Shown: positions 1-6,887 of the stretch, in pieces
How the letters are laid out: each line of letters opens with the position of its first letter
How positions within the stretch are numbered: position 1 is the first letter of the stretch
NCBI GenBank assembly: GCA_030039695.1
Contig: JASHVB010000933.1
Location: forward strand, 1 to 10,235
Reading direction: 5' to 3'
Length of the DNA: 10,235 bases
Origin: Acetobacteraceae bacterium
GTDB taxonomy: Bacteria; Pseudomonadota; Alphaproteobacteria; Acetobacterales; Acetobacteraceae
Notes under the pieces: model-generated
What the model saw: only the letters and a program-made list of their open reading frames with translations
Databases searched by the model: none
What the model was told of the DNA's origin: nothing
Made by a program: the position numbers and the translations under genes

Positions 1-582
1 GAAGCCGAGCGCGGCGGCCTCGATGCGGTCCTGTCCGGTGGCTTGCAGGATCAATCCAACCGAAGAACGCGACAGCCCGTACAGGATCACCGCCGAGATC
101 ACCAGGAAGCCGAATGCGTAGTAATAGTTGACGGTGGCGCTAACCGACAGCACGTCCGGCACCATCATGCCGATCTCGCCGCCCGTGACGCTGGCGAAGA
201 TGACGATGAAGTCGAGCAACAGGAGCACAGCAACGAGCGTTACCAGTCCGAAATACGGACCGCGAAGACGCAGCGCCGGGAGCGCCAGCAGCAAGCCACC
301 GACGATGGCAGCAGCGGTCCCGCCAACAAGACAGATGGGGATGCTGTAGCCAGCGTTGTTCATCAGTCCGGCGCCATACGCGCCGACGCCGATCAGGAAA
401 GTCGGGCCGAAGTTCACCTCGCCAGCGAAACCGAATAGCAGGTCCCAGGACATGGCAAAAACGCCAAAGTAATAGGCAGTGGTAAGCACACCGAGGAAGT
501 AGGCGCCCAGCCAGCCGGGCGCCGCGATGCCGATGATTAGCAGTACTATGGCCCACAGAATGCGATTACGGAGCAGGGACAT
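1..582 (-). CDS. livM: LivM-type ABC transporter permease, C-terminus cut off by the window edge
   Basis: Inner-membrane permease of a branched-chain amino acid-type (HAAT) ABC importer; it would pair with the LivH-type permease just upstream to form the channel. The 194 visible residues begin MSLLRNRILW and contain family hallmarks: GEVNFGPTFLIGVGAYGAGL at about residues 54-73, LRLRGPYFGLVTLV, and near the left edge GLILQATGQDRIEAAALGF, which resembles the cytoplasmic loop that contacts the ATPase. Several hydrophobic membrane segments are evident. The start at 582 is well supported: an AAGGAG ribosome site overlaps the livH TAA stop and lies 6 nt before the ATG. The gap to livH is 10 nt, so the two are almost certainly co-translated. 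Family members are usually about 300-350 residues, so roughly a third is missing. The transported compound cannot be read from the sequence; this class also carries amides, urea and aromatic acids. Confidence 0.93.
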   Translation of the reverse strand, partial: MSLLRNRILWAIVLLIIGIAAPGWLGAYFLGVLTTAYYFGVFAMSWDLLFGFAGEVNFGPTFLIGVGAYGAGLMNNAGYSIPICLVGGTAAAIVGGLLLALPALRLRGPYFGLVTLVAVLLLLDFIVIFASVTGGEIGMMVPDVLSVSATVNYYYAFGFLVISAVILYGLSRSSVGLILQATGQDRIEAAALGF

Positions 583-595
583 GGGGCGCTCCTTA
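583..595 (-). promoter_or_regulatory. Ribosome-binding site of livM overlapping the livH stop codon
   Basis: Read on the minus strand the junction is TAAGGAGCGCCCC followed by the livM ATG. The core AAGGAG shares its first two bases with the livH TAA stop and is 6 nt from the start. This fixes the livM start and implies translational coupling of the two permeases, as expected for subunits made in equal amounts. Confidence 0.8.
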
Positions 596-1468
596 CCGTC
601 GTCCGAGCAGGCCGCGCGGCCGGATGTAGAGGACCAGCACGAGGATCAACAGGGCCGGGATCGGCCGCAGCGTCGGGTTGACCAGATAGGCGGTCAATGT
701 CTCGGAATAGCCGACGATGTAGGCGGCGATTAGCGATCCCGGCACGCTGCCCAGGCCACCGAGGATCACGATGGTGAACGCGCTGGCTGTGAGGTTTCCG
801 GCATTGTCAGAGCTGATGCCGAAGAATGATGCCAGCAGCACGCCGGCCAATCCGGTCAGCAAGCCGTAGATTGTCCAGACGATGAGATAAATGCGCGAGA
901 GTTCGAACCCGAGCAGCGTCAGGCCGCGCGGATTGATCGATGCGGCGAGTAACTGTTTGCCCATCTGCGTCTTGTTGACCAACAATGACAACAGGCCGAT
1001 CGCCCCCCAGCAGGCAACCGCGATCAGCACCTCATTGCTCGGCGTACGCACGCCGAGGATGTCGACGATGCCTGGCACGAGCGGCTGCATGGTCACCGGA
1101 TTGTTGCTGAACAGGTAGTCCATGCCGACCTGGATCATCACACCCCAGAGCAGCGTGCCGGTGAGCAGGAAGATCTCTTCCTCAGCGCGTGGAATGGCGC
1201 GAGAGCGCTGGATCGGTCGGACGACAACGAAATAGGTGACGTAAGATGCGATCAGGCCCGCCAGAATGCCGACGAGCGCGCCGCCGTATGGGCCGGCGCC
1301 GTAATCGGCGGCGACCCACCAGCCGAGCAATGCGGCGATCAGCATGATGCCGCCATGCGCGAGGTTGAGCACGCCGCACACGCCGAACATCAGCGTGAAG
1401 CCCACCGCGCCGAGGCCATAGAGTGAGCTGATCGCGAACCCGTCGATCAGAATCTGCAGTTCGCGCAT
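593..1468 (-). CDS. livH: LivH-type ABC transporter permease
   Basis: Second inner-membrane permease of the HAAT-family importer, 291 residues starting MRELQILIDGFAISSLYGLG, the usual length for LivH. Family features in order: the N-terminal GAVGFTLMFGVCGVLNLAHGG segment; a TQMGKQLLAASINPRGLTLLGFE loop corresponding to the ATPase-contact region; VILGGLGSVPGSLIAAYIVG; and the typical end YIRPRGLLGRR. Seven to eight hydrophobic segments are apparent. The frame stays open upstream to 1561, but those extra 31 codons translate the palindromic repeat and lack family resemblance, so the ATG at 1468 was chosen. Its ribosome site is weak (AAGG 4 nt upstream). The gene lies 136 nt downstream of the binding-protein gene, separated by two hairpins, and 10 nt before livM. 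Function as a permease is secure; the ligand is unknown. Confidence 0.93.
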   Translation of the reverse strand: MRELQILIDGFAISSLYGLGAVGFTLMFGVCGVLNLAHGGIMLIAALLGWWVAADYGAGPYGGALVGILAGLIASYVTYFVVVRPIQRSRAIPRAEEEIFLLTGTLLWGVMIQVGMDYLFSNNPVTMQPLVPGIVDILGVRTPSNEVLIAVACWGAIGLLSLLVNKTQMGKQLLAASINPRGLTLLGFELSRIYLIVWTIYGLLTGLAGVLLASFFGISSDNAGNLTASAFTIVILGGLGSVPGSLIAAYIVGYSETLTAYLVNPTLRPIPALLILVLVLYIRPRGLLGRR

Positions 1469-1500
1469 GTGCCTTACGGGGTAAGGATGAAAAGGCTGCT

Positions 1501-1595
1501 CGCTCCCCTTGGAGAGGGGGTAAGGGGAGAGCGCAGCAGGTACAGCTACTGAACGCCGCACCCTTCCCTAACCCCCTCCCGCAAGCGGAGGGGGA
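1501..1595. repeat. Twin-hairpin palindromic repeat between the binding protein and livH
   Basis: Two strong inverted repeats are seen. One pairs CTCCCCTT (1503-1510) with AAGGGGAG (1522-1529) around an 11-nt loop. The other pairs CCCCCTCC (1572-1579) with GGAGGGGG (1587-1594) around a 7-nt loop. The loop and distal arm of the first (1511-1527) are also roughly complementary to 1562-1580, so a single long fold is possible. The second hairpin begins 10 nt after the binding-protein stop in the mRNA. No run of T follows either stem, so they are not standard intrinsic terminators. Sequences of the kind CCCTAACCCCCTCCCGCAAGCGG are frequent dispersed intergenic palindromes in alphaproteobacterial genomes, from general knowledge. 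A role in stabilising the upstream message, like the REP elements in the E. coli malEFG operon, is inferred. Confidence 0.8.
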
Positions 1596-1604
1596 GATAA
1601 CCAG

Positions 1605-2870
1605 TTACTTCGCGGCTGCCTTTACGATCGGCAGCTTCACAAAGGACGGGAATACCATCTTGTTAGGGCACTTGTTCTCTGGCCAGATGCAGACCTGCTT
1701 GCCGTCCTGCCACTGCATGAACGTGCCGGTGATGTACTTCGGACCATATTTCAGGGCGTGCGTATAGCTGTCATTGCGGCCATAGAATGCGAGCTGGCCC
1801 AACGTGCCCTCCATGTTGGTCTTCTCCATCTCCGCCACGATCTTGTCGGGATTGGTCGAGTGAGCGCGCTGCATCGCGGCGGCGAGCATCCGCACGCAGT
1901 CGTACGCCGTGAAACCGGTGAATGCCGGGAAGCGGCCGTATTTCTTCACGAACTCGTCGGCGACCTTGTTGGTCAGCGAGGTCAGTGCCAGGCCTTCCAC
2001 AGTCCCCGTCTGGGTAATCACGCCATTGGTGGCGCCGTTGGTGTCCTTCCAGAACGTCGGGTTCGTCGCCTGCGCGCTGATACCGGCCATCGGGATCGGC
2101 ACCTGCTGCGCCTGCCACTGCACGGTCGGCTGCACGCCGACATGCGCGACGCCGGTCAGGATCACGTCGGGGTGCTTCGCTTCGATCGCATTGAAGATCG
2201 GCGTGAAGTCGGTGGTATCAGGATTGAACGCGACCTGGTCCACCACGTTCAGACCCGCCTTGGGCAGGCACGCCGCTTCGCCGTCGTTCAGCGGCTTCGT
2301 CCAGTCGGCGTCTTCACGCATCAGCGCTGCGGTCTTCATGTGCAGCTTCTCGACCAGCAGATCGTGCGAGGAGTCGCAAACCGCCTGGGCGAGGATCGGC
2401 GACGGCAGCCAGCCTTCGAACATGTATTTGAACTGCGGGTACTTGTCATGCACCTGCGCGCTGATCAGGTTGCTTGCCGCAGCCGGCGTGATGGTGGGCA
2501 TGTGCAGCCGCGCGGCCCATGGCTCGATCGCCAGCGCGACCTCGCTGATGAAGGTGGTGACGACCGCATCGACATGATCCTCTTGCACCGCGCGCTGATA
2601 GGCACGCACCGCGTCGGCGGCGGACGAATGATCATCGTAGGTGATGATCTGAATCTTGCGGCCATTGATGCCGCCCTTGGCATTGATGTCGTCGGCCGCC
2701 AGCTGCGCGCCCTGGCTGATCGCCTTGCCAACGATCGCTGCCTCTTCGCTGACCACGCCGATCTTGATCGGTGCTGGATCGGCGGCCCGCGCCGGCGACA
2801 GCGCCGTCATCAAGGCCAGAGTACTGCTCGCGACGATAGCGGGCAGGGATCGCCGCAGGTTGCATGTCAT
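1605..2870 (-). CDS. Periplasmic substrate-binding protein of a branched-chain amino acid-type ABC transporter
   Basis: 421-residue type 1 periplasmic binding protein (Peripla_BP_6 / LivK-like) that would capture the substrate and deliver it to the two permeases downstream. A Sec signal peptide is clear: basic MTCNLRRS, a hydrophobic core, then SPARA with cleavage near residue 29-30. The mature protein opens with PIKIGVV and continues with GAQLAADDINAKGGINGRKIQIITYDDHSSAADAV, the typical first lobe of this family. The mature chain has five cysteines (about 165, 201, 325, 394, 401); the C-terminal pair in CIWPENKC is well placed for a periplasmic disulfide. The start at 2870 is the only one that keeps the signal peptide complete; the GAAGGG upstream is a distant, weak ribosome site. 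It is the first gene of the transporter operon. The ligand is unknown; relatives bind amino acids, amides, urea or aromatic acids. Confidence 0.92.
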   Translation of the reverse strand: MTCNLRRSLPAIVASSTLALMTALSPARAADPAPIKIGVVSEEAAIVGKAISQGAQLAADDINAKGGINGRKIQIITYDDHSSAADAVRAYQRAVQEDHVDAVVTTFISEVALAIEPWAARLHMPTITPAAASNLISAQVHDKYPQFKYMFEGWLPSPILAQAVCDSSHDLLVEKLHMKTAALMREDADWTKPLNDGEAACLPKAGLNVVDQVAFNPDTTDFTPIFNAIEAKHPDVILTGVAHVGVQPTVQWQAQQVPIPMAGISAQATNPTFWKDTNGATNGVITQTGTVEGLALTSLTNKVADEFVKKYGRFPAFTGFTAYDCVRMLAAAMQRAHSTNPDKIVAEMEKTNMEGTLGQLAFYGRNDSYTHALKYGPKYITGTFMQWQDGKQVCIWPENKCPNKMVFPSFVKLPIVKAAAK

Positions 2871-3013
2871 GAACGTCTTTTCCCTTCGTTCTCCCGAAGC
2901 ATTAATCCAACCGAGCGAGCCATCGAGAGCCTGTCACGATCGGTGTGCGGGCCAGATATGCGAAACTCACAGCGCTGTCACATTACGCTTGGTCCATACC
3001 GGATGCCAAGGCG
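2871..3013. other. Intergenic region between the phosphatase gene and the transporter operon
   Basis: 143 nt without a supported gene. It is less GC-rich than its neighbours, fitting a promoter region, and holds the candidate promoter and palindrome described separately. No T-tailed terminator for the upstream phosphatase gene was found, so read-through into the transporter genes cannot be excluded. Confidence 0.6.
2953..2981 (-). promoter_or_regulatory. Possible sigma-70-like promoter with overlapping palindromic operator, upstream of the transporter operon
   Basis: On the minus strand GTGACA (2981-2976, five of six matches to TTGACA) is followed after exactly 17 nt by TATCTG (2958-2953, a weak -10). 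A transcript would begin near 2946 and leave about 75 nt of leader before the binding-protein ATG. A perfect 10-bp palindrome ACAGCGCTGT (2969-2978) overlaps the -35 element, a position suited to a repressor. This is pattern matching in GC-rich DNA. The -10 is poor, so the call is tentative. Confidence 0.3.
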
Positions 3014-3595
3014 TCAGGCGCTGTAATTCAGCGTCCAGGCGGCGTCTTTTGCGACAGGGGGGTTGCACCAGATTGGCACGGCATTCGGCGTGCGCAGCAA
3101 TGGTTCGATGGCCATGGCCGTGCGCAACGCGCGAAACAAGGCGCCATGCGCGACCACCAGAACAACCGGCGGCAGCGTTGTGGCAGAATTGATAGCTGTC
3201 ACGGCGCGATGGCGCAGGGCCGCAAATGATTCCGCGCCTGCCGGGGTGAACCGGCCTGCCACCCAGTCGGTGAACCAATCGGACATCGGCTGGCCTTCCT
3301 GCACGCCGAAGCGAACCTCGCGAAGCTTATCGTCGATACGCAGCGGCACGCCGAGTGCACTGCCGACGATCTCGGCTGTGACGCGGGCGCGAGACAAGGG
3401 CGAGCTGACAATCGTGGTAATACCACGATGGCGCAGGTGCTCCGCTGCCGACCGGGCCTGCGCGTACCCGGTCGGGTTGAGCGGGACATCGACGTTGCCT
3501 TGCGACAGGCCTTGCGCGTTCCAGTCGGTTTCGCCGTGGCGGAGGAACCAGAACGGAACGTGGTTCAGCGTGTGGGTGTGCGCAACGTCGTTCAT
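3014..3595 (-). CDS. Histidine phosphatase family protein (phosphoglycerate mutase-like)
   Basis: 193-residue cytoplasmic member of the histidine phosphatase superfamily, whose enzymes form a phospho-histidine intermediate. The catalytic set is complete: FLRHGETDWN with Arg19-His20, the second arginine in SPLSRAR (Arg69), an acidic residue at Glu93 in LREVRFGVQEG, and the second histidine His150 in VVAHGALFR. This argues for an active phosphatase or mutase. The short length fits the GpmB/CobC/broad-specificity phosphatase group rather than the longer glycolytic GpmA (about 250 residues); the substrate is not predictable. The start at 3595 gives six or so polar residues before the first beta strand, normal for the family. 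It begins 4 nt after the stop of the beta-class GST gene and has no clear ribosome site of its own, so translation is probably coupled to that gene. Confidence 0.9.
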   Translation of the reverse strand: MNDVAHTHTLNHVPFWFLRHGETDWNAQGLSQGNVDVPLNPTGYAQARSAAEHLRHRGITTIVSSPLSRARVTAEIVGSALGVPLRIDDKLREVRFGVQEGQPMSDWFTDWVAGRFTPAGAESFAALRHRAVTAINSATTLPPVVLVVAHGALFRALRTAMAIEPLLRTPNAVPIWCNPPVAKDAAWTLNYSA

Positions 3596-3599
3596 CGCG

Positions 3600-4220
3600 T
3601 CAGGCCGCGAGGCCTTCTTGCTCCATTATGCGCTTCACCGCCGGACGCGCCATCATACGCTGGTAATGCGCGTTGCAGTTAGCGGGTAACGCCAATTTCA
3701 GCCGTGCGGCGCCCCAGAACTCGACGTAGAACAACGCAGCATCTGCGATGGAGAACGGCCCGACGACGTAGTCCTTGCCCGCCAACGCCTTGTCCATGAT
3801 GCCGAGGCCTTTTTCGAAAATTTCCTTACCACGTGCCTTCACAGCTTCCGCGTCAGCCTCATTTGGGGAGAAATTGCCCGGGCGGAAGATGCGAGTGAAC
3901 CCCTGCATGTGCATCGTGGCGACGACGTAGTCCATCGCTTCCAGCACACGAGCTTGCGCGTCGGCGTCGTCCGGTAGCAGCTTCGCCTGCGGATTGCTGC
4001 GCGCGAGCCAGTAGGCGATGGCCGGGAACTCGGTCAGCACCGAGCCGTCATCGCGGACCAGAGTCGGCACTTTGGATTTCGGATTGATGGAGGTGAAAGG
4101 CGCCTGGTACTGCGCGCCATCTTGCAGATTGATGCGCTCACTCTCATACGGCTTGCCAATCTCTTCGAGCAGCAGGTGGATACCAAGCGAGCACGCGCCG
4201 GGGGCATAGAGAAGCTTCAT
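3600..4220 (-). CDS. Beta-class glutathione S-transferase
   Basis: 206-residue soluble GST that would conjugate glutathione to, or reduce, electrophilic compounds. It matches the bacterial beta class closely: MKLLYAPGACSLG with the class-defining Cys10; thioredoxin-fold landmarks KVPTLV with the cis-proline (Pro52) and LTEFPAI with Glu64; and in the helical domain ATMHMQGFTRIFRP, where His104 corresponds to the conserved glutathione-proximal histidine (His106 in Proteus GST B1-1). A C-terminal GPFSIADAALF segment holds the conserved N-capping box and Asp. The start at 4220 has GGAG 8 nt upstream. The frame stays open to 4400, but that stretch is repeat DNA and was rejected. The gene is 4 nt upstream of the phosphatase gene and downstream of the monooxygenase, suggesting a detoxification or catabolic role, which is inference from context. 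Confidence 0.93.
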   Translation of the reverse strand: MKLLYAPGACSLGIHLLLEEIGKPYESERINLQDGAQYQAPFTSINPKSKVPTLVRDDGSVLTEFPAIAYWLARSNPQAKLLPDDADAQARVLEAMDYVVATMHMQGFTRIFRPGNFSPNEADAEAVKARGKEIFEKGLGIMDKALAGKDYVVGPFSIADAALFYVEFWGAARLKLALPANCNAHYQRMMARPAVKRIMEQEGLAA

Positions 4221-4284
4221 GGTTGGGCTCCTGTTCGTTGGGGTTGTATCGCCGTTGTCGCAGCATCGGTCCTTGCTGTTGCGT

Positions 4285-4344
4285 TCAGCCGTAGAAGTCC
4301 TGACCGTATTTGATCGCATGCATCGCGAACCCCGCGTAATCCAT
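4285..4344 (-). other. Possible 19-codon leader ORF or gene remnant upstream of the beta-GST
   Basis: A short open frame reads MDYAGFAMHAIKYGQDFYG then stops, 64 nt before the GST start. It is unusual in this window because it has five aromatic residues in 19 and no arginine, unlike the Arg/Ala/Pro-rich products of shadow frames. The frame is open further upstream, but there it runs through the palindromic repeat. A GAGG lies immediately before the ATG, too close to be a normal ribosome site. It may be a leader peptide, the tail of a decayed gene disrupted by the repeat, or chance. Confidence 0.25.
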
Positions 4345-4356
4345 CCTCGCGTCGTT

Positions 4357-4432
4357 CTGTCGTTGCGAGATCGGTAGGGCGGAAACAATCCTTCGCACAA
4401 GATTGCTTCGCCGCTGCGCGCTTCGCAGTGAC
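4357..4432. repeat. Degenerate palindromic intergenic repeat (GTCGTTGCGAG family)
   Basis: An imperfect inverted repeat starts CTGTCGTTGCGAG and ends CGCAGTGAC. The outer arms GTCGTTGCG (4359-4367) and CGCAGTGAC (4424-4432) pair over 9 bp in plus-strand RNA with two G-U pairs. Inner arms GAAACAATC (4382-4390) and GATTGCTTC (4401-4409) pair over 9 bp with one mismatch in DNA, which becomes a G-U wobble in minus-strand RNA. Thirteen bases at 4357-4369 match 8610-8622 in the second palindrome of this window at 11 positions. It looks like a dispersed REP-type element of the TGTCATTGCGAGG kind familiar from alphaproteobacterial genomes. It begins 16 nt past the monooxygenase stop and could shape the 3' end of that message. 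Confidence 0.7.
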
Positions 4433-4448
4433 AACGTGAGGGCGCATG

Positions 4449-5804
4449 CTACCGCGCGCGCTTCCAGTCGCCCAGCGCCGGTCGTGCCAGGCCCAGGTTC
4501 TCGCGCAGCGTCGAGCCGGCATAGTCCTGATGCACCAGTCCGCGGCGTTGCAATTCCGGCGTGATGTAACGCGCGAAATCCTCGTAAGCGCCCGGCACGT
4601 GCGATGCCGCGACGACGAATCCGTCGCAGGCACGGTCGGCAAACCACTCCTCCATGCCGTCCACCACTTCCTTTGGGCTGCCGACGAAACGCGGGTGGTC
4701 GCGGAATGTACCGCGATGCGACACCTCCATGAAATCGCGCGTCGTCGGATTGCGCTTGCCCAATACGCGATACACGCGATCGCGCAGGCCTTGCGCGCCG
4801 GTCCAGGTGCGGATCTCCTCTTCACTCCATGGCTCGTCAATCGGCTTCTTCGCGAGGTCGACGTTCAAGACTTCGCATAGCAGCGAGAGTTGATCGATCT
4901 CCTTCGGCAGCTTGTCGATCGCGGCAACCTTGTCCTCCGCTTCCGCGCGTGTCGGTGCGACGACGTGATAGACACCCGCGGAAACGAATACCTGGTCCGG
5001 ATCGCGGCCCGCATCGGCGACCTGCTGCTTGAACGACGCGTAGTCCTCCTTCGCGCTCGTCAGGTTGTGGTAATTCACAAACACCAGCTCTGCCCAACGC
5101 GCGGCGAAACGTCGGCCGCGCCCGCTCTGGCCCGCCTGGATGATCACCGGATGGCCTTGCTGTGAGCGTGGCACGGTGAACGGACCGCGCGAGCGGAAAT
5201 GTTTGCCGATGTAATCAAGTCTGTGGATCTTGTCAGGATGCGCGAACAAGCCGCTCGATTGGTCTGCCGCGATCGCGTCGTCCTCCCACGAATCCCAATG
5301 GCCGAGCACAACTTCCATGAACTCGTCGGCGCGGTCATAGCGGTTGTCGTGGTCACCGTGCTCCGGCCTGCCCATGTTGTGGGCCTCGCCGTCGTTCATC
5401 GACGTGACAACGTTCCACGCGGCGCGGCCGTTGGTCATCAGGTCCAGCGTCTGGAACACGCGGGCGACGTGAAATGGCTCGTAATAGGTGGTGGTGTAAG
5501 TGGAACCGAGGCCGAGTTTCTCCGTCGCCATGCCCATGACGGTCAGGATCGTCACCGGATCCATCTTCACGCAGCGAATGCCATTGGCCACCGTGAGTGC
5601 GTGGTCGCCGCCATAACGGTCCGGCATGGCCAGACGGTCGTCGAAGAAGCCGAGGTGGAACTTGCCGGCCTCTAGCGCGCGGCCGATGCGGCGGTAGTAT
5701 TCGGCTGACATGAAGTCCGGCGCCGCTTCCGGATGACGCCAGGAGCCGACGAAGTTGGTACAGTTTTGGGCCTGCAGGAAGCCCACAAGTGTCATTTGGC
5801 GCAT
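4449..5804 (-). CDS. LLM-class flavin-dependent monooxygenase of the NtaA/SnaA/DszA type
   Basis: 451-residue TIM-barrel luciferase-like monooxygenase. Relatives (nitrilotriacetate, EDTA, dibenzothiophene-sulfone and dimethyl-sulfide monooxygenases) use FMNH2 and O2 supplied by a separate flavin reductase. Family motifs in order: SWRHPEA (21-27), GLGSTYTTTYYEPFHVAR (98-115), GRAAWNVVTS (126-135), DSWEDDA (171-177), GPFTVPRSQQGHPVIIQAGQS (207-227), then ITPELQRRGL and STLRENLGLARP at the end. The length matches the family. The start at 5804 is supported by AGAGGA 7 nt upstream; the frame is open to 5990 but the extension is intergenic and overlaps prs. No flavin reductase gene is in the window. 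The neighbouring GST and ABC importer suggest attack on a small organic N or S compound, but the substrate is not predictable. Confidence 0.92.
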   Translation of the reverse strand: MRQMTLVGFLQAQNCTNFVGSWRHPEAAPDFMSAEYYRRIGRALEAGKFHLGFFDDRLAMPDRYGGDHALTVANGIRCVKMDPVTILTVMGMATEKLGLGSTYTTTYYEPFHVARVFQTLDLMTNGRAAWNVVTSMNDGEAHNMGRPEHGDHDNRYDRADEFMEVVLGHWDSWEDDAIAADQSSGLFAHPDKIHRLDYIGKHFRSRGPFTVPRSQQGHPVIIQAGQSGRGRRFAARWAELVFVNYHNLTSAKEDYASFKQQVADAGRDPDQVFVSAGVYHVVAPTRAEAEDKVAAIDKLPKEIDQLSLLCEVLNVDLAKKPIDEPWSEEEIRTWTGAQGLRDRVYRVLGKRNPTTRDFMEVSHRGTFRDHPRFVGSPKEVVDGMEEWFADRACDGFVVAASHVPGAYEDFARYITPELQRRGLVHQDYAGSTLRENLGLARPALGDWKRAR

Positions 5805-5931
5805 GTTTCTTTCCTCTCGCCCGCGCAGCGGTACCGAGCCGCGCAACGGATCGGCGGTAGGGTGAGGGCGGTGCGTGCCAGACGCAATACCCTTACGCGA
5901 CCCGATTCCGCTTTCGCGGGCGAGCGGACAG
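5805..5931. other. Intergenic region between prs and the monooxygenase gene
   Basis: 127 nt, GC-rich, with no ORF that resembles a protein. On the minus strand it carries a small 4-bp stem with a GAAA loop (5908-5919) soon after the prs stop, and near the monooxygenase start the AGAGGA ribosome site. Segments such as CCCTCACCCTACC and GCGCGGGCGAGAGG faintly resemble the arms of the C-rich repeat seen at 1501-1595, so it may be a decayed copy. No clear promoter or terminator was seen. Confidence 0.5.
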
Positions 5932-6864
<933 letters not shown>

Positions 6865-6887
6865 GCTGCGCTTGTGCCCCGCGAGGG

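Larger units (their letters stand above)
4221..4448. other. Intergenic region between the monooxygenase and beta-GST genes
   Basis: 228 nt. The half next to the monooxygenase holds a degenerate palindromic repeat (4357-4432). The half next to the GST holds a possible 19-codon ORF (4285-4344) and the GST ribosome site. No T-tailed terminator and no convincing promoter were found. Confidence 0.6.

Noticed and set aside
1758..3026. A 422-codon plus-strand ORF opposite the binding-protein gene
   Set aside because: It is antisense to a clear signal-peptide-bearing binding protein, its product is Arg/His-rich with no recognisable motif, and long antisense ORFs are common opposite GC-rich genes.
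4221..4400. N-terminal extension of the beta-class GST
   Set aside because: It translates the palindromic repeat; the thioredoxin fold begins at MKLLYAPGAC with a proper ribosome site.
5908..5919. CCGC-GAAA-GCGG stem as a prs terminator
   Set aside because: Only 4 bp, with no T-run after it; too weak to call.
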